Source: Candidatus Tectomicrobia bacterium (lineage in GTDB: Bacteria > UBA8248). Taken from it: DNA of 64,000 nucleotides. A program made the translations under genes and the position numbers. The notes below the pieces were generated by a model. That model did not search any database. It saw only the letters and a list, made by a program, of their open reading frames with translations, and was not told the DNA's origin. Where the stretch lies: the NCBI GenBank assembly GCA_016192135.1, contig JACPUR010000041.1:285164-349163 (forward strand). The letters are read 5' to 3'. How positions within the stretch are numbered: position 1 is the first letter of the stretch; every line of letters starts with the position of its first letter. This document shows positions 9,044 through 16,946 of the stretch, one piece after another.

Positions 9044-9365
9044 GGATTTGCCTCCTGAACGAGCAGAGACTTACAAAGGGGGAATCCGGGGGAATGGATA
9101 AACCCCTCCCCCTGCCGGGCGGTGGGTACTCAGGATAACATAGGATGGCGTAGTGCAGATGTATTTATGCGTTTTTCACGTCCGGCGTGGGCTGCCGGGT
9201 CCCTTTCCCCCCTTCCAAGACAGCCGAAAATGGCCGCAGACTCCACCCTGTCAAAGTCAGGGTCTTTGCACCAGGTCTTGACAATGGAACCGGGCCGGAG
9301 GCTATAACCGTCGTGAAATTGACGACCTAAAAAAAGTAACCGCAAAGGGCAGAGAGGACAAGAGA
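9044..9365. other. Gene-free interval
   Basis: About 320 bp between divergently oriented genes. Both flanking genes begin at its edges, so it must hold their promoters, but no convincing -35/-10 pair stands out. Short open stretches here have no recognisable protein character. Confidence 0.5.
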
Positions 9366-9851
9366 ATGAGCAGGGAAAAGAAGACACAAGTTGTGACATT
9401 AGCAGACCCCTCCGATGAGTATTTATTGGAGCTCGGGAGACTTGCGAACAGGTTCGGCCAACTTGAACACCTGCTCAAATTAGTTATTAAGAGAAAGGAC
9501 AAGAGGCCATTTTGGGAAGTCTTTAAGGAATTCAAGACAGCAGGTATAGGAGGATTGCTGTCAGGACTTTCAGAATGGGCGGCAACAAAGAAATTTGCCG
9601 GTCTAATTAATATTGCTAAAGGAGAGGCAAGCCTTCAGCCGATAAAGCAAGAATTAGAACAGGCTAAAGGCTTAGTTCCGATCAGAAACCAGTATTTACA
9701 CAACGGCCTGGGAAAGAATAAAGACGGAAAACTCCAGTGGCTAAGCATTGAAGAACAGTTTGACGAGAAAAAGGCATTGACCTTACTCAAGGACACGTCT
9801 CAGAAAATCTCAAAACTAAATGTGGACATCAATAAAAAATTTCCTCCCTAA
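9366..9851 (+). CDS. Hypothetical protein with HEPN-like Rx4H motif
   Basis: A 161-residue, lysine-rich, mostly helical protein, clearly lower in GC than its neighbours, starting at ATG behind GAGGACA. Near residue 118 the sequence LVPIRNQYLHNG contains R-NQYL-H, the Rx4H spacing that forms the active site of HEPN ribonucleases. The helix before it (SLQPIKQELEQAKGL) and the one after it would fit a four-helix bundle. No antitoxin-like gene adjoins it. The family is not recognised; a HEPN ribonuclease is a reasonable but unproven reading. Its 3' end overlaps the end of the opposing ardC remnant by four bases. Confidence 0.5.
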   Translation: MSREKKTQVVTLADPSDEYLLELGRLANRFGQLEHLLKLVIKRKDKRPFWEVFKEFKTAGIGGLLSGLSEWAATKKFAGLINIAKGEASLQPIKQELEQAKGLVPIRNQYLHNGLGKNKDGKLQWLSIEEQFDEKKALTLLKDTSQKISKLNVDINKKFPP

Positions 9852-10754
9852 GCCGCCGACTCCCTCTCTCCCCTGCCCTGCAAGCCGTTGAGATAATCCG
9901 CCGCGCGTTGCGCATACACCGCCGCCGTGAAGATCGCCCGCTTGTCGTCCTTCAAGGCCTTGAGCCATGAGGCGATATAGGCGGCGTGGTCCTCCCTTGG
10001 CTCCGGTGTCAGGTCCAGGTCAGCCGACAGGAAAGCCGCGCCCAATTCCGCAACCAGTTCCTCCATGGCGTAGCCTTCATCCCCTCATTTCTTCCGGCCA
10101 AAGTCACGGTCCAGGCGCGAAGGGTGCCGCGTCCAGTGCGCGCATTCATGCGCCAGCGTGGCGTAATAGGTTCGACATCCCGAAAAGTTTCAAAGGGCGG
10201 CATCTGCACCCGGTCATCCGTGACGCTGTAATACGCCCGATTGCCGCCATGCCGAACATCCGCGCCCGTTCCGGCAAAGAACGATTCCGCATGTTCGATG
10301 CGCTGCACCGGATCCAGCCGGGGCTCGGCAAGCGCGTAATAATTCGCGGGCAAGCCCTCGATCTGCTCCACATTAAAAACGGTATATCCCTTCATGAAGG
10401 GGATTTCCCGCTCCTCCTCCTCGCCCGTCACCTCATCCGTTTCGGTCTTCGTAATGGTGTTGGCATACACCACAAGATAGCCCTTCTCCCCTTTCCGCAC
10501 ATGCGCGCCAAGTTCCTGGGTCTGGCGGAAGGTCATCCAGATGGGCGCCGCGTAGCCACAGGCCACAGAAACCGACCACAGCACAATGACGTTGATGCCC
10601 TGTACGGGGTGCCGTTATGGCGCAGCGGCTTCGTGATGCGGCCCGCCGCATGTTCCGCATTCCAGGGCTTAAGCCACGGGCGGGCCCCCTTCTCCAGATT
10701 GGCCACAATGCGGTCGGTGATGCGGACGTAAATGTCTTGCTTCTGCTGTGTCAT
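9848..10754 (-). pseudogene. ardC: ArdC-like antirestriction protein, multiply frameshifted
   Basis: The expected protein is split over three frames. The N-terminus (MTQQKQDIYVRITDRIVANL, then RPWLKPWNAEHAAGRITKPL) is read from 10754. It shifts near 10590 to YAAPIWMTFRQTQELGAHVR through YYSVTDDRVQMPPFETFRD. The region that should hold the HExxH-type zinc site (normally ATLAHECTHW) is out of frame near 10180-10080. The C-terminus (MEELVAELGAAFLSADLDL to GLQGRGERESAA) is in another frame from 10066. ArdC proteins are plasmid and ICE-borne antirestriction factors with an N-terminal ssDNA-binding domain and a metalloprotease-like domain. At least three indels make this copy non-functional. The start has a good GGAGGAC site. 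Confidence 0.88.
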
Positions 10755-11468
10755 TTCCTTGTCCTCCAATAAAAAACCGGGTTGCGCGCCGCCTTCGCGG
10801 CTGCCGCAACCCGATGGAGGCCGGAATTGAACAGCGGGGGTGGGCCGTCACAGGCCGCCGGCGGGTGAGGGGTATCACCCGGCCTGCACGGAACGACTTG
10901 TCCGCCGAAGCCTCGGCGGAGGCGAAAGTGGAGGAAGGCAGGGGAAACGCCCCGCCGGCGCTCGCTTTGGCCTTGACGGCCCGGGGGCCGCAGGCCCCTA
11001 AAAAATAAGAGAGGCCGCAGGCCCCAAGAGATGTGATGGAGTGCGGCCGCACGGCCGCCCGACAGAAAAGGAAAAGCCGCCCTCGGCCTTCGCCGGGCGG
11101 CCTTACGCGCGCGGGTGTCCCCGCCTTCGCGGTGATCTACCTGCGCACGGTATTCCCCGCCTTCCTTCTTCGCCCTGCGGCTTCGCAGGAGGCGTGGGGA
11201 CAGGCTTTACGGATGGCCTCGACGCCGCTCCCGGTTCCGGGATCTGCGGCGGCTCGGGGAGCCTGACTGCCCGTTCAGGCGAGTAGAACCCGTTTCCGGC
11301 CCATCGGCCGGACGCGCCCCAAAAAGGAAGGTTTGGTTTTCAATTGGGGAGGACAAGCAGGATGCGGGTGGAAGGAGACAAAAACACAGCGCCCCGCCCT
11401 GTGCCCTCGGGCAGGGCAACGGGGCTGGAAATTTAGAAGTTTACAGCCTCAGTTTAAGCCGCAGCGGC
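10755..11468. other. Gene-free GC-rich interval with short repeats
   Basis: About 710 bp without a credible gene. It contains two copies of GGCCGCAGGCCCC (10986-10998 and 11013-11025), each able to form a small hairpin, and several other short GC-rich inverted repeats near 10900-10930 and 11080-11110. This is the kind of leader region that often precedes ardC on plasmids and ICEs. Nothing coding is supported. Confidence 0.5.
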
Positions 11469-11768
11469 TCAATTGCAATTCCAGGGATACGTGTCCCCCT
11501 TCCTCCGATTGTTGTCCCACTGAAGCGGCTGAAGATTATTGAGGTCGTCCGTACCGCCCTTAGCAACGGGCTTAATATGGTCCACTTCCCAGCCATGTTC
11601 GGAGTTGGTCTTGCCGTAATCGGAATTCTTCATCGGCTTCCCGCACATATCGTAGCGCCATATGTTCGGGTCATACCCTTCGATGGTTCTTCCTTTCTTC
11701 CAGACAGCGCCCACAGTCGTCTGACCAAACGGCTTACCATTTACATCGCTATTACGGTTACGAGCCAT
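11469..11768 (-). CDS. HNH endonuclease, small
   Basis: The ATG at 11768 sits behind AGAGGA and gives 99 residues. The C-terminal half carries a classic HNH motif: GWEVDHIKPVAKGGTDDLNN, then LQPLQWDNNRRKGD, with the DH pair, the central N and the final N-rich segment. CGKP near residue 42 contributes one cysteine, but a full zinc-knuckle set is not present. Proteins of this size with VDHI.P...GG.D...NLQPL are free-standing HNH nucleases, common on plasmids and prophages. An upstream extension in the same frame lacks protein character and was not used. Confidence 0.8.
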   Translation of the reverse strand: MARNRNSDVNGKPFGQTTVGAVWKKGRTIEGYDPNIWRYDMCGKPMKNSDYGKTNSEHGWEVDHIKPVAKGGTDDLNNLQPLQWDNNRRKGDTYPWNCN

Positions 11769-11914
11769 TCTCGAATTCCTCTTGTGAAACCTACGGTCCA
11801 AGTCGGTACTTCTCATACAACCCCGTTGGCCAACGCTCACGGGAACGGCGTCCCGGAAGAAGTCTCGCCGGGTGGCTGGTGCACTTTTCGCCTTTCGTGT
11901 CAGGGGCTCCGCCC

Positions 11915-12040
11915 CTACTTGCCCTTGTCGGACTTCTTGATGGTTTCGACGGTCGTCGTGCTCGGCCGCCGGACGGCCTCCTTCACAGGGATGAATTGGC
12001 CATTCTTCGCATCGCGTCCGATTTTCGTGGTCTTGCTCAT
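11915..12040 (-). CDS. Small basic conserved protein (41 aa)
   Basis: A 41-codon gene starting at ATG 12038-12040, eight bases after a clear AAGGAG. It encodes MSKTTKIGRDAKNGQFIPVK and a tail, EAVRRPSTTTVETIKKSDKGK, rich in lysine and threonine. The opening IGRDAKNGQFIPVKEA is a pattern I recall from small uncharacterised proteins next to HNH and beta-flower genes on mobile elements; that recollection was not checked. It lies between the beta-flower gene and the HNH gene on the same strand, so the three may be co-transcribed. Function unknown. Confidence 0.65.
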   Translation of the reverse strand: MSKTTKIGRDAKNGQFIPVKEAVRRPSTTTVETIKKSDKGK

Positions 12041-12067
12041 TTCTTTGACTCCTTTTGGTGTGGGGGG

Positions 12068-12418
12068 TTAAGACGCGAGCCTGTAACGGCTCCATGAAAG
12101 GCGATTGATCGGCCGTATCGGAGCAATGGAGGGGATTGGCCTCATGGACTCGATACTTGGGATGGGCGGAATTGGGGGTATTGAAGGGATCGGGAGAACA
12201 AGGCCAGCGCCACGAGCTCCCCGCCGCCAGACTACGACGCCGCCATCCGGACCACGCATGTGGTCATTACTCCACCAGCCAAGATGTCGGCCGCCGTAAT
12301 CGTAGACGCTGCCGGTACGATGAATCCAGGCAATGCCTTGTCCGCTTGTGTCGATGATGCGGCCGTTCTTGCCCAGGAAGGCAACAACCTGCCCATCGTG
12401 GTCGTAAAGAGGTTCCAT
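12068..12418 (-). CDS. 4-fold beta-flower domain protein
   Basis: A 116-residue protein with ATG behind AAGGAGAA. The first 70 residues are four short repeats of the type MEPLYDHDGQVVAFLGKNG, RIIDTSGQGIAWIHRTG, SVYDYGGRHLGWWSNDH and MRGPDGGVVVWRRGARG, the pattern of the 4-fold beta-flower family. The tail is a Pro-Ile repeat (VLPIPSIPPIPPIPSIESM) ending in SWSRY. Members are widespread on genomic islands and have no established function. It is first in a three-gene minus-strand run with the 41-aa protein and the HNH nuclease. Confidence 0.75.
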   Translation of the reverse strand: MEPLYDHDGQVVAFLGKNGRIIDTSGQGIAWIHRTGSVYDYGGRHLGWWSNDHMRGPDGGVVVWRRGARGAGLVLPIPSIPPIPPIPSIESMRPIPSIAPIRPINRLSWSRYRLAS

Positions 12419-12553
12419 AGTCTGCCGTTCTCCTTTTGCTTGATATTGCCGGTGCCGTCATGTAATACTTGTCGGTGCCGTCAACCCCGTTGGCCAATAA
12501 AAGGCCCCGAGGGGCTATTACGGGAACGTCATAACTAAGTATACGGAGGAGTC

Positions 12554-12907
12554 ATGAGAAAGTCAACCCCCTCAGAAATCTTCCCGGAGCGCCTGCGGGC
12601 GGCCCGGGAGATGAGGGAACTGAGCCAAGGAGCACTGGCGACACGGGCCGGTATGCAACCCTCAGCCATTTCGCACTTCGAGTCCGGAACCAGGAAACCA
12701 TCTTTCGAGAACTTACGCCGCCTCGCCGACGCTCTGGACGTTTCTACCGACTACTTGCTTGGACGGATCAAAGAAATTGCAGGGCCAGCAACGGCTGAGC
12801 AACTCCATCGGGACTTTGACCACATGTCTCAGGACGACAGGGAACTAGCCGAGAAAATTTTTGACGTTTTGAAGAATAGAGGCCAGACCCGAAATAAGAA
12901 AGGGTAG
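12554..12907 (+). CDS. XRE-family transcriptional regulator
   Basis: A 117-residue protein starting at ATG behind GGAGGAG. Residues about 12-65 form a Cro/C1-type helix-turn-helix: LRAAREMRELSQGALATRAG, then PSAISHFESGTRKPSFENLR. The YLLGR that follows is the usual end of the domain. It ends two bases before the ImmA/IrrE-type peptidase gene, so the pair is one transcript. Such pairs act as repressor plus anti-repressor protease in ICEs and phages, or as toxin-antitoxin-like modules. It probably controls its own promoter in the 130-bp gap upstream. Confidence 0.9.
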   Translation: MRKSTPSEIFPERLRAAREMRELSQGALATRAGMQPSAISHFESGTRKPSFENLRRLADALDVSTDYLLGRIKEIAGPATAEQLHRDFDHMSQDDRELAEKIFDVLKNRGQTRNKKG

Positions 12908-12909
12908 CG

Positions 12910-13788
12910 ATGGCCCTCGATGACTATGCTGCCAGGAAAGCAATGGGGATTGCGGAGCAGTTTGTCAAAGATAAGAAATTATCTGAACTGCCGATTGACC
13001 CCATCCACATTGCCAGCAATCTGCTGCATATCGAGGTCGTGGCCAAGGATTCCTCGAAGAAAGGCGTCTCAGGCATGTTGCTGCGCCTGGGAGACCAATA
13101 TGCAATTGCCTATGCGACCCACATCGAAAGTGATGGATTCCAGAGGTTCAGTGTAGCCCACGAAATTGGACATTTCTTGCTGCCGGGACATATGGACCAA
13201 GTTCTTCCGGCCGGGACGACAATGCACGAATCGAGAAGTGGCTTTGTTTCAGAAGACCGCTACGAACTTGAAGCTGACCATTTTGCAGCTGGCCTACTAA
13301 TGCCGGATCCCCTTTTTTCTAAGGCGATGAATAAGGCAGGTGAAGGACTTCGGGCTGTCGAGTCCCTTGCGGCACTCTGTCAGACTTCTCTCACTTCTAC
13401 CGCATTACGCCTTGTTCAATGCTCTGACGTGCCAGTGGCCATGGTCATGAGCGCCGGTGGCAGGATTGAATACTGTTTCATGTCCGGCCCGTTGAAAGAG
13501 ATGCGAGGCCTGGATTGGATTCGAAAAAATGTTCCCGTTCCCGCCGGGACCGCGACCCATCGCTTTAACCAGAACCCGAAAATGATCGCACAAGCCGCGC
13601 GCGTCGATGCCACCACAAGCATTCAGGACTGGTTTGGGGGCCATCGCAACCTGAATATGACGGAAGAAGTGGTTGGCCTCGGGAACTACGGGAAGGTGTT
13701 GACGATCCTTTCCCTCATAGACGACCCCGAAGAGTACGACGAAAAAGAAGACCTTGAAGAATCCTGGACACCGCGATTCCGCCGGTAA
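12910..13788 (+). CDS. ImmA/IrrE-family metallopeptidase
   Basis: A 292-residue protein. The zinc site is visible: FSVAHEIGHFLLPGH near residues 80-94 (HExxH) and YELEADHFAAGLLMP near 117-131, which supplies the third ligand. ImmA-type proteases cleave the partner XRE repressor on a stress signal, releasing element excision or stress genes. The XRE gene is immediately upstream, which fits. The roughly 100-residue C-terminal extension (SAGGRIEYCFMSGPLKEM to NYGKVLTILSLIDD) may be the sensor part. The gene is probably translated by coupling to the upstream stop codon. Confidence 0.9.
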   Translation: MALDDYAARKAMGIAEQFVKDKKLSELPIDPIHIASNLLHIEVVAKDSSKKGVSGMLLRLGDQYAIAYATHIESDGFQRFSVAHEIGHFLLPGHMDQVLPAGTTMHESRSGFVSEDRYELEADHFAAGLLMPDPLFSKAMNKAGEGLRAVESLAALCQTSLTSTALRLVQCSDVPVAMVMSAGGRIEYCFMSGPLKEMRGLDWIRKNVPVPAGTATHRFNQNPKMIAQAARVDATTSIQDWFGGHRNLNMTEEVVGLGNYGKVLTILSLIDDPEEYDEKEDLEESWTPRFRR

Positions 13789-14081
13789 TAGTCCGACATG
13801 AAGGGCTATAGGAAACCGGCCCGCAGGAACACGGAAAAGAACGGAAAACAGGGAACCGGCCCGCCGGGTGGCAATCGCCTGCCCGTGGACGGGCGGGAGC
13901 CTTCCGGACCGTTTGAAGCCGCGGGGGGACCGGTGGCGGCGTTCTCACCCTGTGTTTAACTGAACATGCCAAACCCGGCGCACGGGATTTCAGGACGGCG
14001 CGGACAAAGCATGGCCCGAAGGGGGCGGCCGGGAACGGCCCCCCCCTGCTTTGGTAGTGGCAGGGCTGCGCGCGAGGGACC
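13789..14081. other. Gene-free interval between convergent genes
   Basis: Nearly 300 bp. Two imperfect copies of GGAAACCGGCCCGC (near 13813 and 13852) and a GC-rich palindromic stretch around 14020-14050 could act as terminators for the converging transcripts. No gene is supported. Confidence 0.45.
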
Positions 14082-16598
14082 TTAACGCGGTAGATACTCT
14101 TTTTGCAGGAAGTTGATTTCGCCGCAGGCCTGCGTCATCGCTGCCGTGCTCGGCGGGGTATTGTCATGGCAGGCATGGTTGACGGTATCCTTGAAAGCCT
14201 GAAGTTTTCCGGGGTGGGACGGATCATGGCCCAGCAGCGGATCCACGCGCGGGCACAACCATTCCAAGACCTTGCAGTTATAATCCGTGATGGATGCAGT
14301 TCCATTGCCTTTGGCGCGGCGGTCATTGACCAGCATCTCCTTGCAAAAGCGCTCACCGGCGTCACGCAAAAGAAGACCACACTCTTTACGTGAATCGGGG
14401 TGACCGCCGCGCGCTAGGGACTTGGCGCGGCTGATCTTGGCTAGTAGAGCATCGCTGGTGTTTTCGATTACGCTGCCATCGCCAGGTGTTTCCACGAATA
14501 GCTGGGCGGTCGAAATAGCGAGATGACGGTAGCGGGTTTCCAATTCCTTCCATGTGTCGTGATCCTGGGTGAGGACTATCACTTGCATGGGCAGCCCGAG
14601 AAGTTCGGACAACACCGTCGCATTGAAATGGACCCGGTAATCTTCGTCACTCGCAAGCACGGGATCATCAAGAACGATGAAGCCCAGCCTATCGTGTTCG
14701 GCGCGAGCGAGAAACAAAGCGAGGCCGAGACAATGAAGCTGGGAATGACTGAATACAGCGATCACATCGCGCACTTTCGGAGCGGAACGGTTGGGATTGG
14801 CGGAAAGCCCGGCCTTGAAATCGATAGTCCGCTTAGCCCCCTTTCGCGGCTGAACAGCGGAGAAGAATGTGGGCTCATCAGGCCGCAGCCAGTTCCACCA
14901 TTTCTCGATCAGTCCGCTATAGTCCGAGAATTTATCGTCAAGAACCTGTTCCTTAGCTCGGTCGATCTGCTTGAGTGCTGAATCAAGCTCCTTGGCAACG
15001 GCGACGCGTGCTGCGCGCTCGACCAAAACGGTCCGTAACATCGCAGGCTCTCGGGCGATATTGATGAAGTCCTGCCAACCGGCGGAATCTGCCTGGGCAT
15101 CGAGCACTTCATTGAGAGCGGCTATGAGTTCGTCGGCGGGGGCACTATAGGAGTCAATGGCAGCCGCGAAACGGGCGCGCAGCGTGACGAGCTTTGCATA
15201 GGCAGGCTGGAGCATCCTCGGATCGAGGGTCACCATGTCCGCTGTCTGTTGTTCGACGAGCATGGCGGTAGCACGTCCGCCGCGGCGTAGTGCGGCCGCG
15301 GCCCGGACTAGAGGTCGGATCTGGGCAAGCCAGGGATCAACAAATCCCGTGGCGCGATCGCCAAGGAGTTCCCGGATGCGGGCGACAGTGAACCCCATTT
15401 TCCGTCGCGTGCCGGTCGTGGTTTTAAGATAACGCGGCAGCGAGTCGTCGGCGGCAGTTGCAAGCGATGTCGCCGAAGATGAAAGCTGTAACAGAGCAGA
15501 CTTGGCGGCCGTTTCCGCCGTTTTGAAGTCTCTCGTTTCCTCGACATGGCGGCGGATGAGTTGCACACGTTCCGGCGTCAATGTTGACTTCGCGCCGCAT
15601 AAAGAACAATCGATCGGTTCCGTGATCTCGGAGATGGTCGGGAGTTTCAGCGCCTCATCAAATAGTGCCGCGAGCCGGCGTGTTTCATCATCGATCTTCC
15701 CGCGTTCGTCAAGATAGGTATTAAGACAGGTCCAAATGGTGACCGCAGGCGAATTCCAGCCTGTCAACTCCTCACGTTCGAACCCGCGCACCGGAAATGT
15801 CTTGTTCCGGCGGTCGGCCAGAATCCTCTCGATAGCCGCAAGCTGGTCGTCGAGTCCTTCCGGAGCTTCTTCGTCGGCGGCTTTGAGGAGGACGCGTGCC
15901 ACCTCGGTTATTCGCGCGGTAAACGTCGGCAGGTCGGGAGGGGTGCGCCCGAGTTGGTCGAGGATCTCCTTAAAATCGGGAATAGTTGCACAGGTGTCAA
16001 ATTTCTGGAGCAACGGATCGTCTGGCAGTGTCAGTTCCTCTGCCAGCGCGGCGATGTCGCTACGGAGAAGGTCGAGATCAGTGATTTCAAGCAGGGTTTT
16101 GAAATAAGTGGCGCGGTCCTGTGGGCGGACAGAAAATATGTAGCTGAGCGTGTGCTGGGCGAGGACTGGTGCCTGCAGAGGCGGTTGTGACAGCGTAATT
16201 CCCAGATTTTCGAGGTCAGATTCGGCGGCCACTGTCCCGTCGATTTCGAGACGGGATGTGCAATCTTGTCTCTTGCCATAATCACTCGTGAGGACACGTC
16301 TAATCTCGTGGGGACTTCCATCTGCCGCTGTGACGCTGGCTGCGACGTATACGCCCACGTCGGGGGGAAGATGCGCATTTCGCAGGGCATCGGCGAACTC
16401 GTCCTGAGTGCTTGCCATCAATTCCCGCCGCGCGATGCGTCCGGTGAGCAGGAACTCGAAGGCTTCCGCCAGGCTGGTCTTGCCTTTGCTGTTCGGTCCC
16501 CAGATGGCGGCAATGTCTGCTGGCAGGTTGAGTGTCTGCTCGGTGGCCCCGTAGGCTCGGAAGCCTTTGACAGAGAATGATCTAATCCGTAGCGCCAT
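14082..16598 (-). CDS. SMC/Rad50-like AAA ATPase with CxxC hook
   Basis: An 838-residue ABC-type ATPase. Walker A is GPNSKGKTS (residues 34-42). The signature region is VFSHSQLHCLGLALFLA (about 615-631). Walker B is FIVLDDP (about 640-646), and LTQDHD (about 676-681) is the H-loop. Between them lie helical arms around a single CSLC pair (331-334), placed like the zinc hook of Rad50 and RloC. The last 140 residues form an extra helical domain with HACHDNTPPS. Related overcoming-lysogeny, RloC-type and SMC-like ATPases act in phage defence by sensing DNA ends and driving a nuclease. No known nuclease domain was recognised here, so the effector may be the C-terminal domain or a partner. It overlaps the 81-aa gene upstream by 17 bases. 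Confidence 0.8.
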   Translation of the reverse strand: MALRIRSFSVKGFRAYGATEQTLNLPADIAAIWGPNSKGKTSLAEAFEFLLTGRIARRELMASTQDEFADALRNAHLPPDVGVYVAASVTAADGSPHEIRRVLTSDYGKRQDCTSRLEIDGTVAAESDLENLGITLSQPPLQAPVLAQHTLSYIFSVRPQDRATYFKTLLEITDLDLLRSDIAALAEELTLPDDPLLQKFDTCATIPDFKEILDQLGRTPPDLPTFTARITEVARVLLKAADEEAPEGLDDQLAAIERILADRRNKTFPVRGFEREELTGWNSPAVTIWTCLNTYLDERGKIDDETRRLAALFDEALKLPTISEITEPIDCSLCGAKSTLTPERVQLIRRHVEETRDFKTAETAAKSALLQLSSSATSLATAADDSLPRYLKTTTGTRRKMGFTVARIRELLGDRATGFVDPWLAQIRPLVRAAAALRRGGRATAMLVEQQTADMVTLDPRMLQPAYAKLVTLRARFAAAIDSYSAPADELIAALNEVLDAQADSAGWQDFINIAREPAMLRTVLVERAARVAVAKELDSALKQIDRAKEQVLDDKFSDYSGLIEKWWNWLRPDEPTFFSAVQPRKGAKRTIDFKAGLSANPNRSAPKVRDVIAVFSHSQLHCLGLALFLARAEHDRLGFIVLDDPVLASDEDYRVHFNATVLSELLGLPMQVIVLTQDHDTWKELETRYRHLAISTAQLFVETPGDGSVIENTSDALLAKISRAKSLARGGHPDSRKECGLLLRDAGERFCKEMLVNDRRAKGNGTASITDYNCKVLEWLCPRVDPLLGHDPSHPGKLQAFKDTVNHACHDNTPPSTAAMTQACGEINFLQKEYLPR

Positions 16599-16827
16599 CG
16601 AGCTTCGCTCTCACCCGTTCAAGACGTTCCGTGAGTACCGCCTTCATGGACGCGACCCGATCGTTGTTCTTTTGAGGGGTATGGTGTGCATGGACCAGCC
16701 GGGCAGCCAGGGAATCGCCCTCCAGGTGCTTCAAAAGGCGAGCAACATTGTCCATCGGACCAGTTTCATCGGGCATTAGTCGTTTTTCTCTCTCGTCTAG
16801 TGTTTCGACCCATTGTTCGAAGGTCAT
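16582..16827 (-). CDS. Small helical protein coupled to the ATPase
   Basis: Using the ATG at 16825-16827 gives 81 residues, largely charged helices: MTFEQWVETLDEREKRLMPD, AARLVHAHHTPQKNNDR and KAVLTERLERVRAKLDGATD. A longer start near 16929 is possible but reads through the intergenic promoter region. Its stop (16582-16584) lies inside the ATPase gene, so the two are translationally coupled and probably work together. No family was recognised. It could be the partner or inhibitor of the ATPase. Confidence 0.55.
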   Translation of the reverse strand: MTFEQWVETLDEREKRLMPDETGPMDNVARLLKHLEGDSLAARLVHAHHTPQKNNDRVASMKAVLTERLERVRAKLDGATD

Positions 16828-16910
16828 TCTATACTGGAACAGTGGCCTTTGAGACGATATAGTAATCAGAGTGGCCTTCAAAGCGGCCATAATCGAGGCC
16901 AAACAAAGGC

Positions 16911-16946
16911 TTGAAAACACCCTAAGCATCTATTATTATTACGACT
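16911..16946 (+). promoter_or_regulatory. Sigma-70-type promoter of the fic operon, probably leaderless
   Basis: TTGAAA (16911-16916) and TATTAT (16934-16939) are separated by 17 bp. The expected start of transcription, 7-8 bases beyond the -10 box, falls on the ATG at 16947. No Shine-Dalgarno sequence precedes that ATG, so the mRNA is probably leaderless. The same short interval must also hold the promoter for the divergent ATPase operon. Confidence 0.6.

Noticed and set aside
9130-9399. 89-codon minus-strand frame between the GrlR-like gene and the Rx4H gene
   Set aside because: No start signal, overlaps the start of a better-supported gene, and shows no recognisable domain.
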